From the NCBI GenBank assembly GCA_030430245.1, contig JAUIFY010000023.1:1-36957 (forward strand): a stretch of 36,957 nucleotides of DNA. The letters run 5' to 3'. Below, piece after piece: positions 17,773 to 25,360 of this stretch. Below the pieces are notes generated by a model, which had not been told where the DNA came from, ran no database searches, and worked only from the letters and a program-made list of their open reading frames with translations. The stretch is from a bacterium. GTDB taxonomy: Bacteria; Desulfobacterota; Binatia; UBA12015. The translations under genes were made by a program, and so were the position numbers. Each line of letters starts with the position of its first letter. The stretch's first letter is position 1.

Positions 17773-19194
17773 CTGCGGAATCCATTCGATCCGGCTGCAG
17801 CGCGAGCCCGGGGGGGAGGTCTACTCGGTGTCGCGGTTCTGCTGGGAGTCTCGAGCGCGTCGTTGCTCGGCCTCGGCACGACCGCCTACTCGATGGACGT
17901 CGCAAGAGGCGAGAATCCTACACACTCTTGCTCCTCCCACGCCGAAGAAGGCGTTTTGCTCGCGGAAGTTCCCTCGGAAGCGACGGTGCTCGACCTCGTC
18001 TGGATCGGGCAGTCGGCGCTCGGTGACGGACCCGAACTCGGCGACGGCGAGAAGATCGTCACGGTGCGCAGTGGCGACACGTTTCTCGACCTGCTGGGGC
18101 GCAACGGCGTCCCCAAGGGGGAAGCCCTCACCTGGTACCGCTCCTCGCGAGGCGTCTTCAATCTGGCCCGCTTGAAGGTCGGACGGGATCTCACCCTCAG
18201 CTTCGGCGATCACGGCGAGCTCACGGGCCTCGAGTACGAGATCGATCGACTCACGGTGTTCCTCGCCGAGCGTGACGGGGACGGCGAGATCGTCGCGCGA
18301 CGGGCCGAGGTCCCGTCGACGACGGAGGTCCGCGGCCTCGCGGGCACCGTCGCCTCGAGCATCACGGCCGACTGCCTGGCGGCCGGCGTTCCGTCCCGGG
18401 TCGTCCGTCAGATGGCGAGCATCTTCGCGAGCAAGGTCGACTTCAAGCACCTTCGGAAGGGCGACGCCTTCCGCGTGCTCTACGAGGTCAAGATCACCGA
18501 GGCGGGCGACGAGATCCCGACCGGAAGTCAGGTCCTCGCGGCCGAGGTCGAGACCCGCGGCAAGGCGCACACGGCGCTCCGCACGGTCGGCTCCCAGGGC
18601 AACCAGACGTACGTCGACCTCGAGGGACTGCCGCTCCAGAGCGTGCCGTCCGATTCTCAGCTTCGCTATCCCGTCGAGTTCACCCGGATCAGCTCGCGCT
18701 TCAGCCACTCACGCCTCCATCCGAAGACGCGGCGGCGCCGTCCCCATCTCGGCGTCGATTTCGCCGCCCCCCACGGGACGCCCGTTCGCGCCGTGGCCGA
18801 CGGCCAGATCGAGTACGCGAAGTGGCACGGCGGCATGGGCCGCACGGTCCGCATCGACCATGGCCGAAATCTGAAGTACGACTCGATGTACGGGCACCTG
18901 ACGCGGTACGCCCGCGGCATCAAGTCGGGCAAGCGCGTCCGCCGAGGCGAGGTGATCGGGTACGTCGGTAGCACCGGGCTCGCGACGGGCCCCCACCTGC
19001 ACTTCTCGCTGGTGCAGGGCAAGCGCTACGTCGACCCCCTGAAAGCCCTGCAGCAGGTTCGCTACGAGAAGCCGGTCCCGGTGACCGGGGACACGTTCGA
19101 GAGGCACAAGACGCGCCTCGTCTCCGCCCTGGGCGCGCTCGACCGCGACGGTCCCGTTCGCCTCACGCACTTCGACGACGTTCGCGACCTGTAG
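17773..19194 (+). CDS. M23-family murein endopeptidase with LysM-like region, apparent CTG start
   Basis: Periplasmic metallo-endopeptidase of the LytM/MepM type that cuts peptide cross-links. From CTG 17773 it has 473 residues. A cytoplasmic stub and a membrane or signal segment (about 17-40, LLGVAVLLGVSSASLLGLG) are followed by a LysM/OapA-like region (about 95-140; TVRSGDTFLDLLGRNGV), a helical middle, and the M23 domain with zinc ligands His325 and Asp329 in HLGVD and His408 and His410 in GPHLHFSL. All ligands for an active enzyme are present. CTG is chosen because AGGAGG lies 5 bases before it and no ATG or GTG is in frame near it. The TTG at 17863 would delete the membrane segment and has no ribosome site. 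It could anchor in the membrane or be exported. Confidence 0.88.
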   Translation: MRNPFDPAAARARGGGLLGVAVLLGVSSASLLGLGTTAYSMDVARGENPTHSCSSHAEEGVLLAEVPSEATVLDLVWIGQSALGDGPELGDGEKIVTVRSGDTFLDLLGRNGVPKGEALTWYRSSRGVFNLARLKVGRDLTLSFGDHGELTGLEYEIDRLTVFLAERDGDGEIVARRAEVPSTTEVRGLAGTVASSITADCLAAGVPSRVVRQMASIFASKVDFKHLRKGDAFRVLYEVKITEAGDEIPTGSQVLAAEVETRGKAHTALRTVGSQGNQTYVDLEGLPLQSVPSDSQLRYPVEFTRISSRFSHSRLHPKTRRRRPHLGVDFAAPHGTPVRAVADGQIEYAKWHGGMGRTVRIDHGRNLKYDSMYGHLTRYARGIKSGKRVRRGEVIGYVGSTGLATGPHLHFSLVQGKRYVDPLKALQQVRYEKPVPVTGDTFERHKTRLVSALGALDRDGPVRLTHFDDVRDL

Positions 19195-19223
19195 GCCTCC
19201 CGGGCGGCCCGCATCGCGGGGTG

Positions 19224-19232
19224 TGCTATACG
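19224..19232 (+). promoter_or_regulatory. Extended -10-like element before the nitrile hydratase operon
   Basis: TG-C-TATACG, an extended -10 pattern, 6 bases before the ATG of the beta-subunit gene and with no ribosome site between. No -35 is seen. Suggests a leaderless transcript. Confidence 0.35.
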
Positions 19233-19238
19233 TCGGCC

Positions 19239-19880
19239 ATGGACGGCATCCACGACATGGGTGGCCTGCAGGGCTTCGGGCGGGTGCCGCGAGAGGCCGA
19301 GGGGGGGCCCTTCCACGAGGCGTGGGAAGGCCGCGTGCACGGATTGACGTACGCGCTCTTCGGGCAGGGCATGTTGAACATCGACGCCTTTCGCCACGCG
19401 ATCGAGAAGCTGCCCCCGAGGAGCTATCTGGAGCTTCCGTACTACGCGAAGTGGGCGCGCGCGGTCGAAGCGTTGATGGTCGCCGCCGGCGTCTTGGATC
19501 CCGGCGAGGTCGAGGCCCGGCTCGCGGGGCGATCGACCCCGCCGACGGTCGTGGAGCCGCCCGAGGGCTCTCAGCCGGCGGGCTTCCTGCGAAACGTGGC
19601 CGACGCCCCGCGGTTCGCCCCGGGGGACGAGGTCCGGGTTCGGAATCTCCACCCGAGCGGGCATACCCGCATGCCGTCGTACGTCCGCGAGAAGCGCGGA
19701 ACCGTGGTGCGCGCGCACGGCGCCTACGTCCTGCCCGACACGAACGCCCACGGCCGCGGGGAGTGCCCGGAATACGTCTACGCGGTCCGCTTCTCGGCCC
19801 GGGAGCTGTGGGGAGACGCGGCCGAGGCGTCGGCGCCCGTGACCGTGGACTTGTTCGATCACTACCTCGCCCCCGCGTAG
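19239..19880 (+). CDS. nthB: Nitrile hydratase beta subunit
   Basis: Structural partner of the catalytic alpha subunit; together they hydrate nitriles to amides. 213 residues, usual length. The N-terminus MDGIHDMGGLQGFG is the family hallmark. A helical domain (HEAWEGRVHGLTYALF) follows, and the C-terminal SH3-like barrel (about 125-213) has FAPGDEVRVRN, HPSGHTRMPSYVREKRGTV, LPDTNAHGRGE and the VDLFDHYL end. ATG at 19239 is chosen over the in-frame upstream codons because of the hallmark N-terminus. First gene of a beta-alpha-accessory operon, the order typical of cobalt enzymes. Confidence 0.96.
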   Translation: MDGIHDMGGLQGFGRVPREAEGGPFHEAWEGRVHGLTYALFGQGMLNIDAFRHAIEKLPPRSYLELPYYAKWARAVEALMVAAGVLDPGEVEARLAGRSTPPTVVEPPEGSQPAGFLRNVADAPRFAPGDEVRVRNLHPSGHTRMPSYVREKRGTVVRAHGAYVLPDTNAHGRGECPEYVYAVRFSARELWGDAAEASAPVTVDLFDHYLAPA

Positions 19881-19894
19881 ACGAGGACGCCCGG

Positions 19895-20512
19895 ATGCCC
19901 GACGAGAAGCCCGAACACCATCACGAGCACTCGGAGCACGAGCTTCGTGCCGAGGCGCTCGAGACCCTCCTCACCGAGAAGGGGCTCGTGACCGCGGACG
20001 CGATCGACGGGATCATCCGTCTCTTCGAGGAGGACATCGGCCCGATGAACGGGGCGAAGGTCGTCGCCCGTGCCTGGTGCGACGACGGATTCCGCGCGCG
20101 CCTGCTGGACGACGCGACCGCCGCGATCGGCGAGCTCGACGTCACGATGCTTCCCGAAGCCCCGATCGTCGTCGTGCCGAACGAGCCCGGCGTGCACAAC
20201 GTCGTCGTGTGCACCCTCTGCTCCTGCTACCCTTCCGGCCTGCTCGGCATCTCGCCGAAGTGGTACAAGGACCCGGCCTACCGCTCGCGCGTCGTGCGCG
20301 AGCCACGGAGGGTGTTGTCGGAGATGGGACTCGACCTCGCCCCGGAGCTCGAGGTCCGCGTGTGGGACTCGAGCGCCGAGCTCCGATACATGGTGCTCCC
20401 GGCGCGCCCCGAGGGCTGCGAGGATTGGGACGAGGCGCGCCTGGCGGGCCTCGTCACGCGCGATTCGATGATCGGGACGGCGCTTCCTCGCGATCCATCG
20501 GAGGCCACGTGA
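19895..20512 (+). CDS. nthA: Nitrile hydratase alpha subunit, cobalt type
   Basis: Catalytic subunit. 205 residues. The metal claw Cys106-Thr-Leu-Cys109-Ser-Cys111 (VCTLCSC) has Thr at the second position, which marks the non-corrin cobalt class; iron enzymes have Ser. The Cys residues are normally oxidised to sulfinate and sulfenate. Flanking features are MNGAKVVARAWCDDGFR, WYKDPAYRSRVVREPR, VRVWDSSAELRYMVLP and LVTRDSMIGTALPR. The His-rich N-terminus (HHHEHSEHE) is common in the family. Unusual: the segment after the claw is CYPSGLLGISP where cobalt enzymes usually have YPWP and LGLPP, so pocket shape or substrate may differ. It starts 14 bases after nthB and overlaps the accessory gene by 4 bases. 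Confidence 0.96.
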   Translation: MPDEKPEHHHEHSEHELRAEALETLLTEKGLVTADAIDGIIRLFEEDIGPMNGAKVVARAWCDDGFRARLLDDATAAIGELDVTMLPEAPIVVVPNEPGVHNVVVCTLCSCYPSGLLGISPKWYKDPAYRSRVVREPRRVLSEMGLDLAPELEVRVWDSSAELRYMVLPARPEGCEDWDEARLAGLVTRDSMIGTALPRDPSEAT

Positions 20513-20868
20513 CCGCGCCGTCGCCCGACGCGCAGGTCCCGCGGGTTCTCGACGAGACGGGTCCGGCCGCGCCGCCGCGCGCGAACGGCGAGCTCGTCTT
20601 CGACCACGTCTGGGAGGGGCGGCTCTTCGGCGTCACGATGGCCTTGTTCCGGACGGGGGCGTTCGCGTGGGACGAGTTTCGCGAGCGTCTCATCGAGGAG
20701 ATCGGGGACTGGGAGCGCCGCCATGGCGATGGCGAGGAGTATCGGTACTACGAGCGATGGCTCGCGGCGTTCCAGCGTCTCGTGACGGAGAAGGGCCTCT
20801 GTCGCGCGGAGGACCTGGCGAGCCGCCTTCGGGAGCTCGCGGCGCGGCCGGCCGGTCACGATCACTGA
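20509..20868 (+). CDS. Nitrile hydratase accessory protein (cobalt-insertion activator)
   Basis: 119 residues, GTG start at 20509 overlapping the nthA stop (GTGA). It resembles the N-terminal helical domain of the beta subunit: FDHVWEGRLFGVTMALFRTG here against HEAWEGRVHGLTYALFGQG in NthB, followed by YRYYERWLAAFQRLVTEKGL. This is the known activator/accessory family of cobalt nitrile hydratases, which helps load cobalt and oxidise the Cys ligands by subunit exchange with alpha. No cobalt transporter and no amidase gene are next to it. Confidence 0.9.
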   Translation: MTAPSPDAQVPRVLDETGPAAPPRANGELVFDHVWEGRLFGVTMALFRTGAFAWDEFRERLIEEIGDWERRHGDGEEYRYYERWLAAFQRLVTEKGLCRAEDLASRLRELAARPAGHDH

Positions 20869-20933
20869 TCCGTCATCTCCGGATCGCTCCTCCGCGTTTG
20901 GCTCGGGGCCCGTCGTTCGGTACCAGCGACCAC

Positions 20934-22412
20934 GTGAGCCGACGGAGCGACAGCAAGAAGGATTGGGAGCCGATTCTCGCGGAGCTCCGGGAGCGTCGCG
21001 ACGCCGCGACGGCGATCGAGGGCGCCGAGCGCATCGAGCGGCTCATGACCCAGCGGGGCAAGGTCGACGCGCGCCGTCGCATCGAGCTGCTCTTCGACCC
21101 CGGAACGTTCGTCGAGATCGGCGCGCTGGCGGGCGGCCGCGACGCTCCCGCCGACGCGCTCGTCGCCGGGATGGGTCGGATCCACGGGCGGCCGGCTCTC
21201 GCGGGAGCCGAGGACTTCACGGTCCTCGGCGGCTCGATCGGGAGCGCCGCGATGGCGAAGCGCTACCGGATCTGCGAGCTCGCCGAGCAGGAGCGGGTGC
21301 CCCTCGTCTTCATGCTCGATGGTGCCGGTCACCGGCTCACCGAGCGGGAGCACCCGGGACGGACGCCCAACGATCTGTTGAAGCTCGCGGACCTGGGAGG
21401 CCAGGTGCCGATGGTCTGTCTGGTCCTCGGAGCGTCGGCGGGCCACGGCGCGCTGACGGCTCCGCTTTCCGACTTCACGATCATCACGGAGTCGGCGGCG
21501 ATGTTCACCGCGGGGCCGCCGCTGGTGAAGGCGGGCACGGGAGAGGACGTGACGAAGGAGGAGCTCGGCGGGCCGCAGGTCTGCGCCCATCAGGCCGGGG
21601 TGGCTCACAACGTCGTGGCGAGTGACGAGGAGGCCATCGCACAGGCGCGTCGCTACTTGGAGTACTTCCCTGCTCACGCGGGGGCATCGCAGCGACGCCG
21701 GGAGTCGTCGGACGTCGGACCGCGCCTTCTCGAGGACATGCTCTCCCACGTGTCTCCGAACGCGCGACGGGTGTACGAGATGCGGCCCGTGCTCGAGTGG
21801 CTGGTCGACGAGGGGACGCTCTTCGAGGTGCAGCCGACCTACGGAGCCTCGCTCATCACCGCGCTCGGCTTCGTGGGAGGACGAGCCGTCGCGATCGTCG
21901 CGAACGATCCCTCGGTCCGATCGGGCTCGGTCGACAGCGCGGCCGGCATCAAGGCGGCGGACTTCATCGAGAAGGTCGGGGCGTTCGAGCTCCCGTTCGT
22001 GTTCCTGGCCGACAATCCCGGCGTCATGGCGGGGACCGCTGCCGAGCGGGCGGGCATCCTCAAGTGGGCGGGCAAGATGTACAAGGCGCAGCGCCGCCTT
22101 CGCTCCCCCAAGATCCACGTCACGCTGCGGAAGGCGTTCGGGTTCGGGACGTCGATCATGGCTCAGAACCCGTTCGACAAGCAGACGCTCTGCTACGCAT
22201 TCCCGACCGTGACTCTCGGCGCCATGCCGGCCGAGAGCGGCAGCACCGCGGCGAAGCTCTCGGACGAGGAGCGCGCCCGCGTCGTGGAGGAGCAGACGTC
22301 CGGAGCATGGAAGATGGCGGCCCGCATGGGGTACGACGACATCCTCGACCCGCGCGAGCTGCGCAACGCGATTCTGAACGGGCTCTCGATTCTCGACAAC
22401 CGCTCGGTGTGA
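20934..22412 (+). CDS. Biotin-dependent acyl-CoA carboxylase, carboxyltransferase subunit
   Basis: Moves carboxyl from biotin to an acyl-CoA. 492 residues from GTG 20934. Two crotonase-like halves are visible. The N-terminal half has FDPGTFVEIG, GMGRIHGRPALAGAEDFTVL, GAGHRLTEREHPGR and GHGALTAPLSDFTIIT. The C-terminal half has VLEWLVDEGTLFEVQ, SAAGIKAADFIEKV and LADNPGVMAGTAAERAGIL, plus AFGFGTSIMAQNPF. The pattern is that of the propionyl/methylcrotonyl/acyl-CoA carboxylase beta family. The biotin carboxylase and carrier subunits are not in the window, so the substrate cannot be fixed. No strong ribosome site precedes the GTG. Confidence 0.92.
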   Translation: MSRRSDSKKDWEPILAELRERRDAATAIEGAERIERLMTQRGKVDARRRIELLFDPGTFVEIGALAGGRDAPADALVAGMGRIHGRPALAGAEDFTVLGGSIGSAAMAKRYRICELAEQERVPLVFMLDGAGHRLTEREHPGRTPNDLLKLADLGGQVPMVCLVLGASAGHGALTAPLSDFTIITESAAMFTAGPPLVKAGTGEDVTKEELGGPQVCAHQAGVAHNVVASDEEAIAQARRYLEYFPAHAGASQRRRESSDVGPRLLEDMLSHVSPNARRVYEMRPVLEWLVDEGTLFEVQPTYGASLITALGFVGGRAVAIVANDPSVRSGSVDSAAGIKAADFIEKVGAFELPFVFLADNPGVMAGTAAERAGILKWAGKMYKAQRRLRSPKIHVTLRKAFGFGTSIMAQNPFDKQTLCYAFPTVTLGAMPAESGSTAAKLSDEERARVVEEQTSGAWKMAARMGYDDILDPRELRNAILNGLSILDNRSV

Positions 22413-22445
22413 GCCGCGGCGCTTCGCTGGCGTCTGCCGCGCTGG

Positions 22446-22451
22446 TAGCCT
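22446..22451 (+). promoter_or_regulatory. -10-like box TAGCCT, 5 bases before a start codon
   Basis: TAGCCT, identical to the lexA box, followed by GCGGC and the ATG at 22457. No ribosome site lies between. Candidate leaderless promoter. Confidence 0.3.
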
Positions 22452-22456
22452 GCGGC

Positions 22457-22765
22457 ATGGCCGGACTCCGCGTCGCTGCCTCTCTCCTTCTCGCCACATG
22501 GGTCCTGCTGCAGCCGCCGGTCGACGGGAGCGGTGGGGTGGAGACGAGCGCGCCGCTCGGCGCGTGGGTCGTGAACGGACGGTTCGCGACGGCGAAGGCC
22601 TGTGAGGAGAACAAGAGCCAGAGCGAGGCGGCAGTTCTCTACGGCCTGTCCCGAGACGCCGACGGTGCGGACGCCGCGCCGGCGGCCGCGGTGGTGATGC
22701 GGTCGAAGTGCATCGAGCTCGACGACCTGAAGCGGCGTCTGAACCCGGCACCGCCGTCCGAGTGA
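22457..22765 (+). CDS. Small secreted protein of unknown function
   Basis: 102 residues. A signal peptide occupies about residues 1-24 (LRVAASLLLATWVLLQPP). The mature part has two Cys residues (KACEEN and SKCIEL), possibly disulfide-bonded, and a pattern (APLGAWVVNGRFATAKACEE) reminiscent of small periplasmic proteins that begin with a Trp-containing strand. I do not recognise a family. It is a separate unit, 44 bases after the carboxyltransferase gene and convergent with the next gene after 12 bases. Confidence 0.6.
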   Translation: MAGLRVAASLLLATWVLLQPPVDGSGGVETSAPLGAWVVNGRFATAKACEENKSQSEAAVLYGLSRDADGADAAPAAAVVMRSKCIELDDLKRRLNPAPPSE

Positions 22766-22777
22766 CGGTGCCGCCGG

Positions 22778-24025
22778 TCAGTCGGCGCGGCCGATCGGGT
22801 TGTAGACGAGGCCCGAGAGCACCTTCGGATAGAAGTAGGTCGACTTCTGCGGCATCGTGAGCTCGGCGCGCGAGATCGCGAGCACGTCGTCGACGCTCGG
22901 AGGCGGCAGCAGAACGGCCAGCTCCGTCGCGCCGTTTTCGATGGCCGCGATCGTCTCGTGCTCGTCGTGGGTGTAGGCGAAGCGGTCGGGGGCCACGCCG
23001 TCGAGGACGACCTCGTGGAGAAACGTGACGTCGAGCACGGCAAGCTCGGGCGGGCGCCCGTCGAGGTGCTTTCGCGCTCCGGGGCCGGGCTCGAGGAGGA
23101 GGCCGCCCGGAATGCCGCGCCAGAGGATGCCCAGGCGGGGGCGGCGCTCGCCCGACGGCTCCGCTTCGAGGGCCTTCCAGAGCTCCAACGGGTCGTCGAA
23201 CTTCCGAATCGTGCAGCTCTCCTCCCAGCGGGCGAGGAGCTCTTCGTGGGGCGCGGGATCGGCGAGGAGGCGGTGCGTGGGCAGGACGACGAGCCCGGGA
23301 TCCTTCGTCGAGCACAGGTGCGTCAGGACGAAATCGTACGGCTGGGGCGCCGCGGGGTCTCCGTCCTCCTTGCGGCGCTCGTTCCGGTACGCGAGCGACG
23401 TCTCGTAGCGGTGGTGACCGTCGGCGATGTACACCGGCTCGCTCGCGACCTTCTCGGCCAGCTCGGCGAGAAGGGCCTCGTCCGTGATGCGCCACACACG
23501 TTGGGTGACCTCGGCGCGGTCGGTGAAGTCGACGATGAGCTCGCCCCGGTCGGTGAGATCCGCAAGCCCGAGCGAGGTCTCGATGAACGTGAAGATCGGG
23601 CTCAGGTTCGTGCGGCAGGCGCGGATGAGCTGCATCCGGTCGGCCTTGGGTCCCGCGAGCGTGCGCTCGTGAGGAAGGACGATGCGGTCGTCGAACTCCT
23701 CGAGCCGCAGGGCGGTCAGGAGTCCCCAGCGCTCGAAGGTCTCGCCGGCGATCGTGAACTTCTGCGCGTAGAGGTACATCGACGGCGTCTCCTCGCGCGC
23801 GATGAGCTCCTCGGACTTCCACCTCTCGAGGAGGTCGGCGGCGATCCGGTACTTCTCGTCCGCGCCCTCCGGCAGGATCACGTGGATCGCTCCCGCGTCG
23901 CGTAGCTGCCGCAGCCGCGTGCGTTCGGCCTCGCCGATCACGTCATACGGCGGGGCGACGAGCTCGGCCATCGGGCCGGCCTTGGCGGTGTATCGATAGG
24001 GACGGAAGGGGCGGATCGTGGCCAC
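22778..24025 (-). CDS. DUF1015 family protein
   Basis: 415 residues from GTG 24025, with GAGGAG close upstream. DUF1015 hallmarks are ATIRPFRPYRY at the start, LVAPPYDVIGEAER (about 22-35), SMYLYAQKF, RIVLPHERTL (114-123), and the YIADGHHRYETSLAYR block with Asp202, His204, His205 and Arg206. It ends with SELTMPQKSTYFYPKV-type conserved residues and GLVYNP. The function is not established. The DGHHR block resembles the nucleotide-binding motif of the ParB/sulfiredoxin/free-serine-kinase fold, so a small-molecule kinase-like role is a guess. It lies downstream of the enolase-superfamily gene in tandem only by strand; a 74-base gap separates them. Confidence 0.9.
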   Translation of the reverse strand: MATIRPFRPYRYTAKAGPMAELVAPPYDVIGEAERTRLRQLRDAGAIHVILPEGADEKYRIAADLLERWKSEELIAREETPSMYLYAQKFTIAGETFERWGLLTALRLEEFDDRIVLPHERTLAGPKADRMQLIRACRTNLSPIFTFIETSLGLADLTDRGELIVDFTDRAEVTQRVWRITDEALLAELAEKVASEPVYIADGHHRYETSLAYRNERRKEDGDPAAPQPYDFVLTHLCSTKDPGLVVLPTHRLLADPAPHEELLARWEESCTIRKFDDPLELWKALEAEPSGERRPRLGILWRGIPGGLLLEPGPGARKHLDGRPPELAVLDVTFLHEVVLDGVAPDRFAYTHDEHETIAAIENGATELAVLLPPPSVDDVLAISRAELTMPQKSTYFYPKVLSGLVYNPIGRAD

Positions 24026-24083
24026 GTGTGCTCCTCAGGCTGATGGGCGCCGGGTGCCTCCGGCAGATCGCACTTCCTTAGCG

Positions 24084-24099
24084 AACCCCCAGGGGGGCT
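24084..24099 (-). terminator. Possible hairpin terminator after the enolase-superfamily gene
   Basis: On the minus strand AGCCCC, a short CCTG loop and GGGGTT directly follow the stop codon and are followed by TCGCT, not a T run. A short, weak candidate. Confidence 0.25.
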
Positions 24100-25287
24100 T
24101 CATCCGACCGGGTCTTCCTCCATCTCGAGGTGCAGGCGGTCGCCGTCGTAGGGGTGGGCCGCGAGCACGTCCTCGTCGAGCTCGATCCCGAGTCCGGGCT
24201 CGGTCGGTGGAATCACGTAGCCGTCCTCCCACCGGATCGGGGAGCGCAGGACGTCGGCGTGGAAGCCGCCCCAGGTCTCGATTCCCTCGAGGATGAGTAG
24301 GTTCGGCGAGCACGCGGCGAGGTGGAGGTTGGCGGCGCCCTCGACGGGGCCGCAGTAGAGGTGCGGCGCGATCTGGGCGTAGTGCGCCTCGGCCATCCCG
24401 GCGATCTTCTTCGCTTCGAGGAGGCCGCCGCAGCGGCCCAGGGCGAGCTGCAGAATCGACGCGGCGCCCGTCTCGAGGACGCGCGCGAACTCGTACTTCG
24501 TCGTGAGCCTCTCTCCCGTCGCGATGGGGATGCGCGTCTGGCGCGCGACGCGCGCCATCTCCTCGGGACGCTCCGGCGGCGTCGGCTCCTCGAGCCAGAG
24601 CGGATCGTAGGGCTCCAGGCGGCGAGCGAGCCGGATCGCGCCCGCAGGAGTGAACTGTCCGTGCGTGCCGAAGAGCAGGTCGGCGCGCGAGCCGACGGCG
24701 TCGCGGATCCGCGCGACGAACGCTTCGCAGCGCTCGAGCGTCTCGAGGGACGGCTGACGTGGATCGAACACGGAGTAGGGGCTCGCCGGGTCGAACTTCA
24801 CGGCCGTGAACCCCTGGCCGACGTACTCGCTCGCCCGCGTCGCCGCCAGGTCCGGGTCGGTGTAGACGTCGGTCGCATCGCCGGGCTTCGGGTAGAGATA
24901 CGTGTACGAGCGAACCCGCTCGTGCACGAGTCCGCCCAGCAGCTCGTACACGGGCTTGCCGACGGACTTTCCGATGAGGTCCCAGCACGCGGTCTCGAGC
25001 CCGCTCAGGACACCGACGAGCGAGAGGTCGGGCCGCATCGAGTAGCCGCGTCCGTAGACCTGGCGCCACATGGACTCGATGCGAAACGGGTCCGCGCCCT
25101 CCACGTGCCGCGCGAACACGTCTTCGATCATCGAGACGACGGTGCGTGGCCCGAACGTGTCGCAGTAGACCTCGCCCACGCCGGTGATGCCGTCGTCGGT
25201 CGTGAGCTTCAGAAACAGGAAGTAGCGGCCGCCGAAGTGGGGTGGCGGATTGCCGACGACGAAGGTGGCGAGGTCGCGGATCTTCAT
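24100..25287 (-). CDS. Enolase-superfamily protein (mandelate racemase/sugar-acid dehydratase group)
   Basis: 395 residues. The N-terminal capping domain (about 1-120) has GITGVGEVYCDTFGP and LSGLETACWDLIGKSVGKPV. The barrel holds Lys164 in FTAVKFDP, DLLFGTHGQF (203-212), the carboxylates in WLEEPTPPE (Glu233/234) and TGERL (Glu259), and His309 in APHLYCGP. This resembles D-galactonate dehydratase-like members. However, where DgoD has Asp-Phe-His (Asp the first metal ligand), this protein has Gly207-Thr208-His209, so the first metal ligand is missing or replaced. Probable acid-sugar dehydratase or racemase of unknown substrate. Starts ATG 25287; a TAGTAT box lies 9 bases upstream. Divergent from the dioxygenase gene. 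Confidence 0.88.
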   Translation of the reverse strand: MKIRDLATFVVGNPPPHFGGRYFLFLKLTTDDGITGVGEVYCDTFGPRTVVSMIEDVFARHVEGADPFRIESMWRQVYGRGYSMRPDLSLVGVLSGLETACWDLIGKSVGKPVYELLGGLVHERVRSYTYLYPKPGDATDVYTDPDLAATRASEYVGQGFTAVKFDPASPYSVFDPRQPSLETLERCEAFVARIRDAVGSRADLLFGTHGQFTPAGAIRLARRLEPYDPLWLEEPTPPERPEEMARVARQTRIPIATGERLTTKYEFARVLETGAASILQLALGRCGGLLEAKKIAGMAEAHYAQIAPHLYCGPVEGAANLHLAACSPNLLILEGIETWGGFHADVLRSPIRWEDGYVIPPTEPGLGIELDEDVLAAHPYDGDRLHLEMEEDPVG

Positions 25288-25296
25288 GCCGACCGC

Positions 25297-25302
25297 ATAC
25301 TA
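25297..25302 (-). promoter_or_regulatory. -10-like box TAGTAT before the enolase-superfamily gene
   Basis: TAGTAT on the minus strand, 9 bases before ATG 25287, in the 73-base divergent gap. No clear -35. It would give a very short leader. Confidence 0.28.
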
Positions 25303-25360
25303 CCGCCGGGTTCGGATTGGGAGCCGCCTCCGCTACGCTGCGCGCCGAGAGGCGACTCCC

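Noticed and set aside
20862..23822. A 986-codon minus-strand open frame across the carboxyltransferase region
   Set aside because: Low-complexity Arg/His/Pro composition and no domain; the opposite strand has a complete, well-conserved carboxyltransferase and DUF1015 in another frame.
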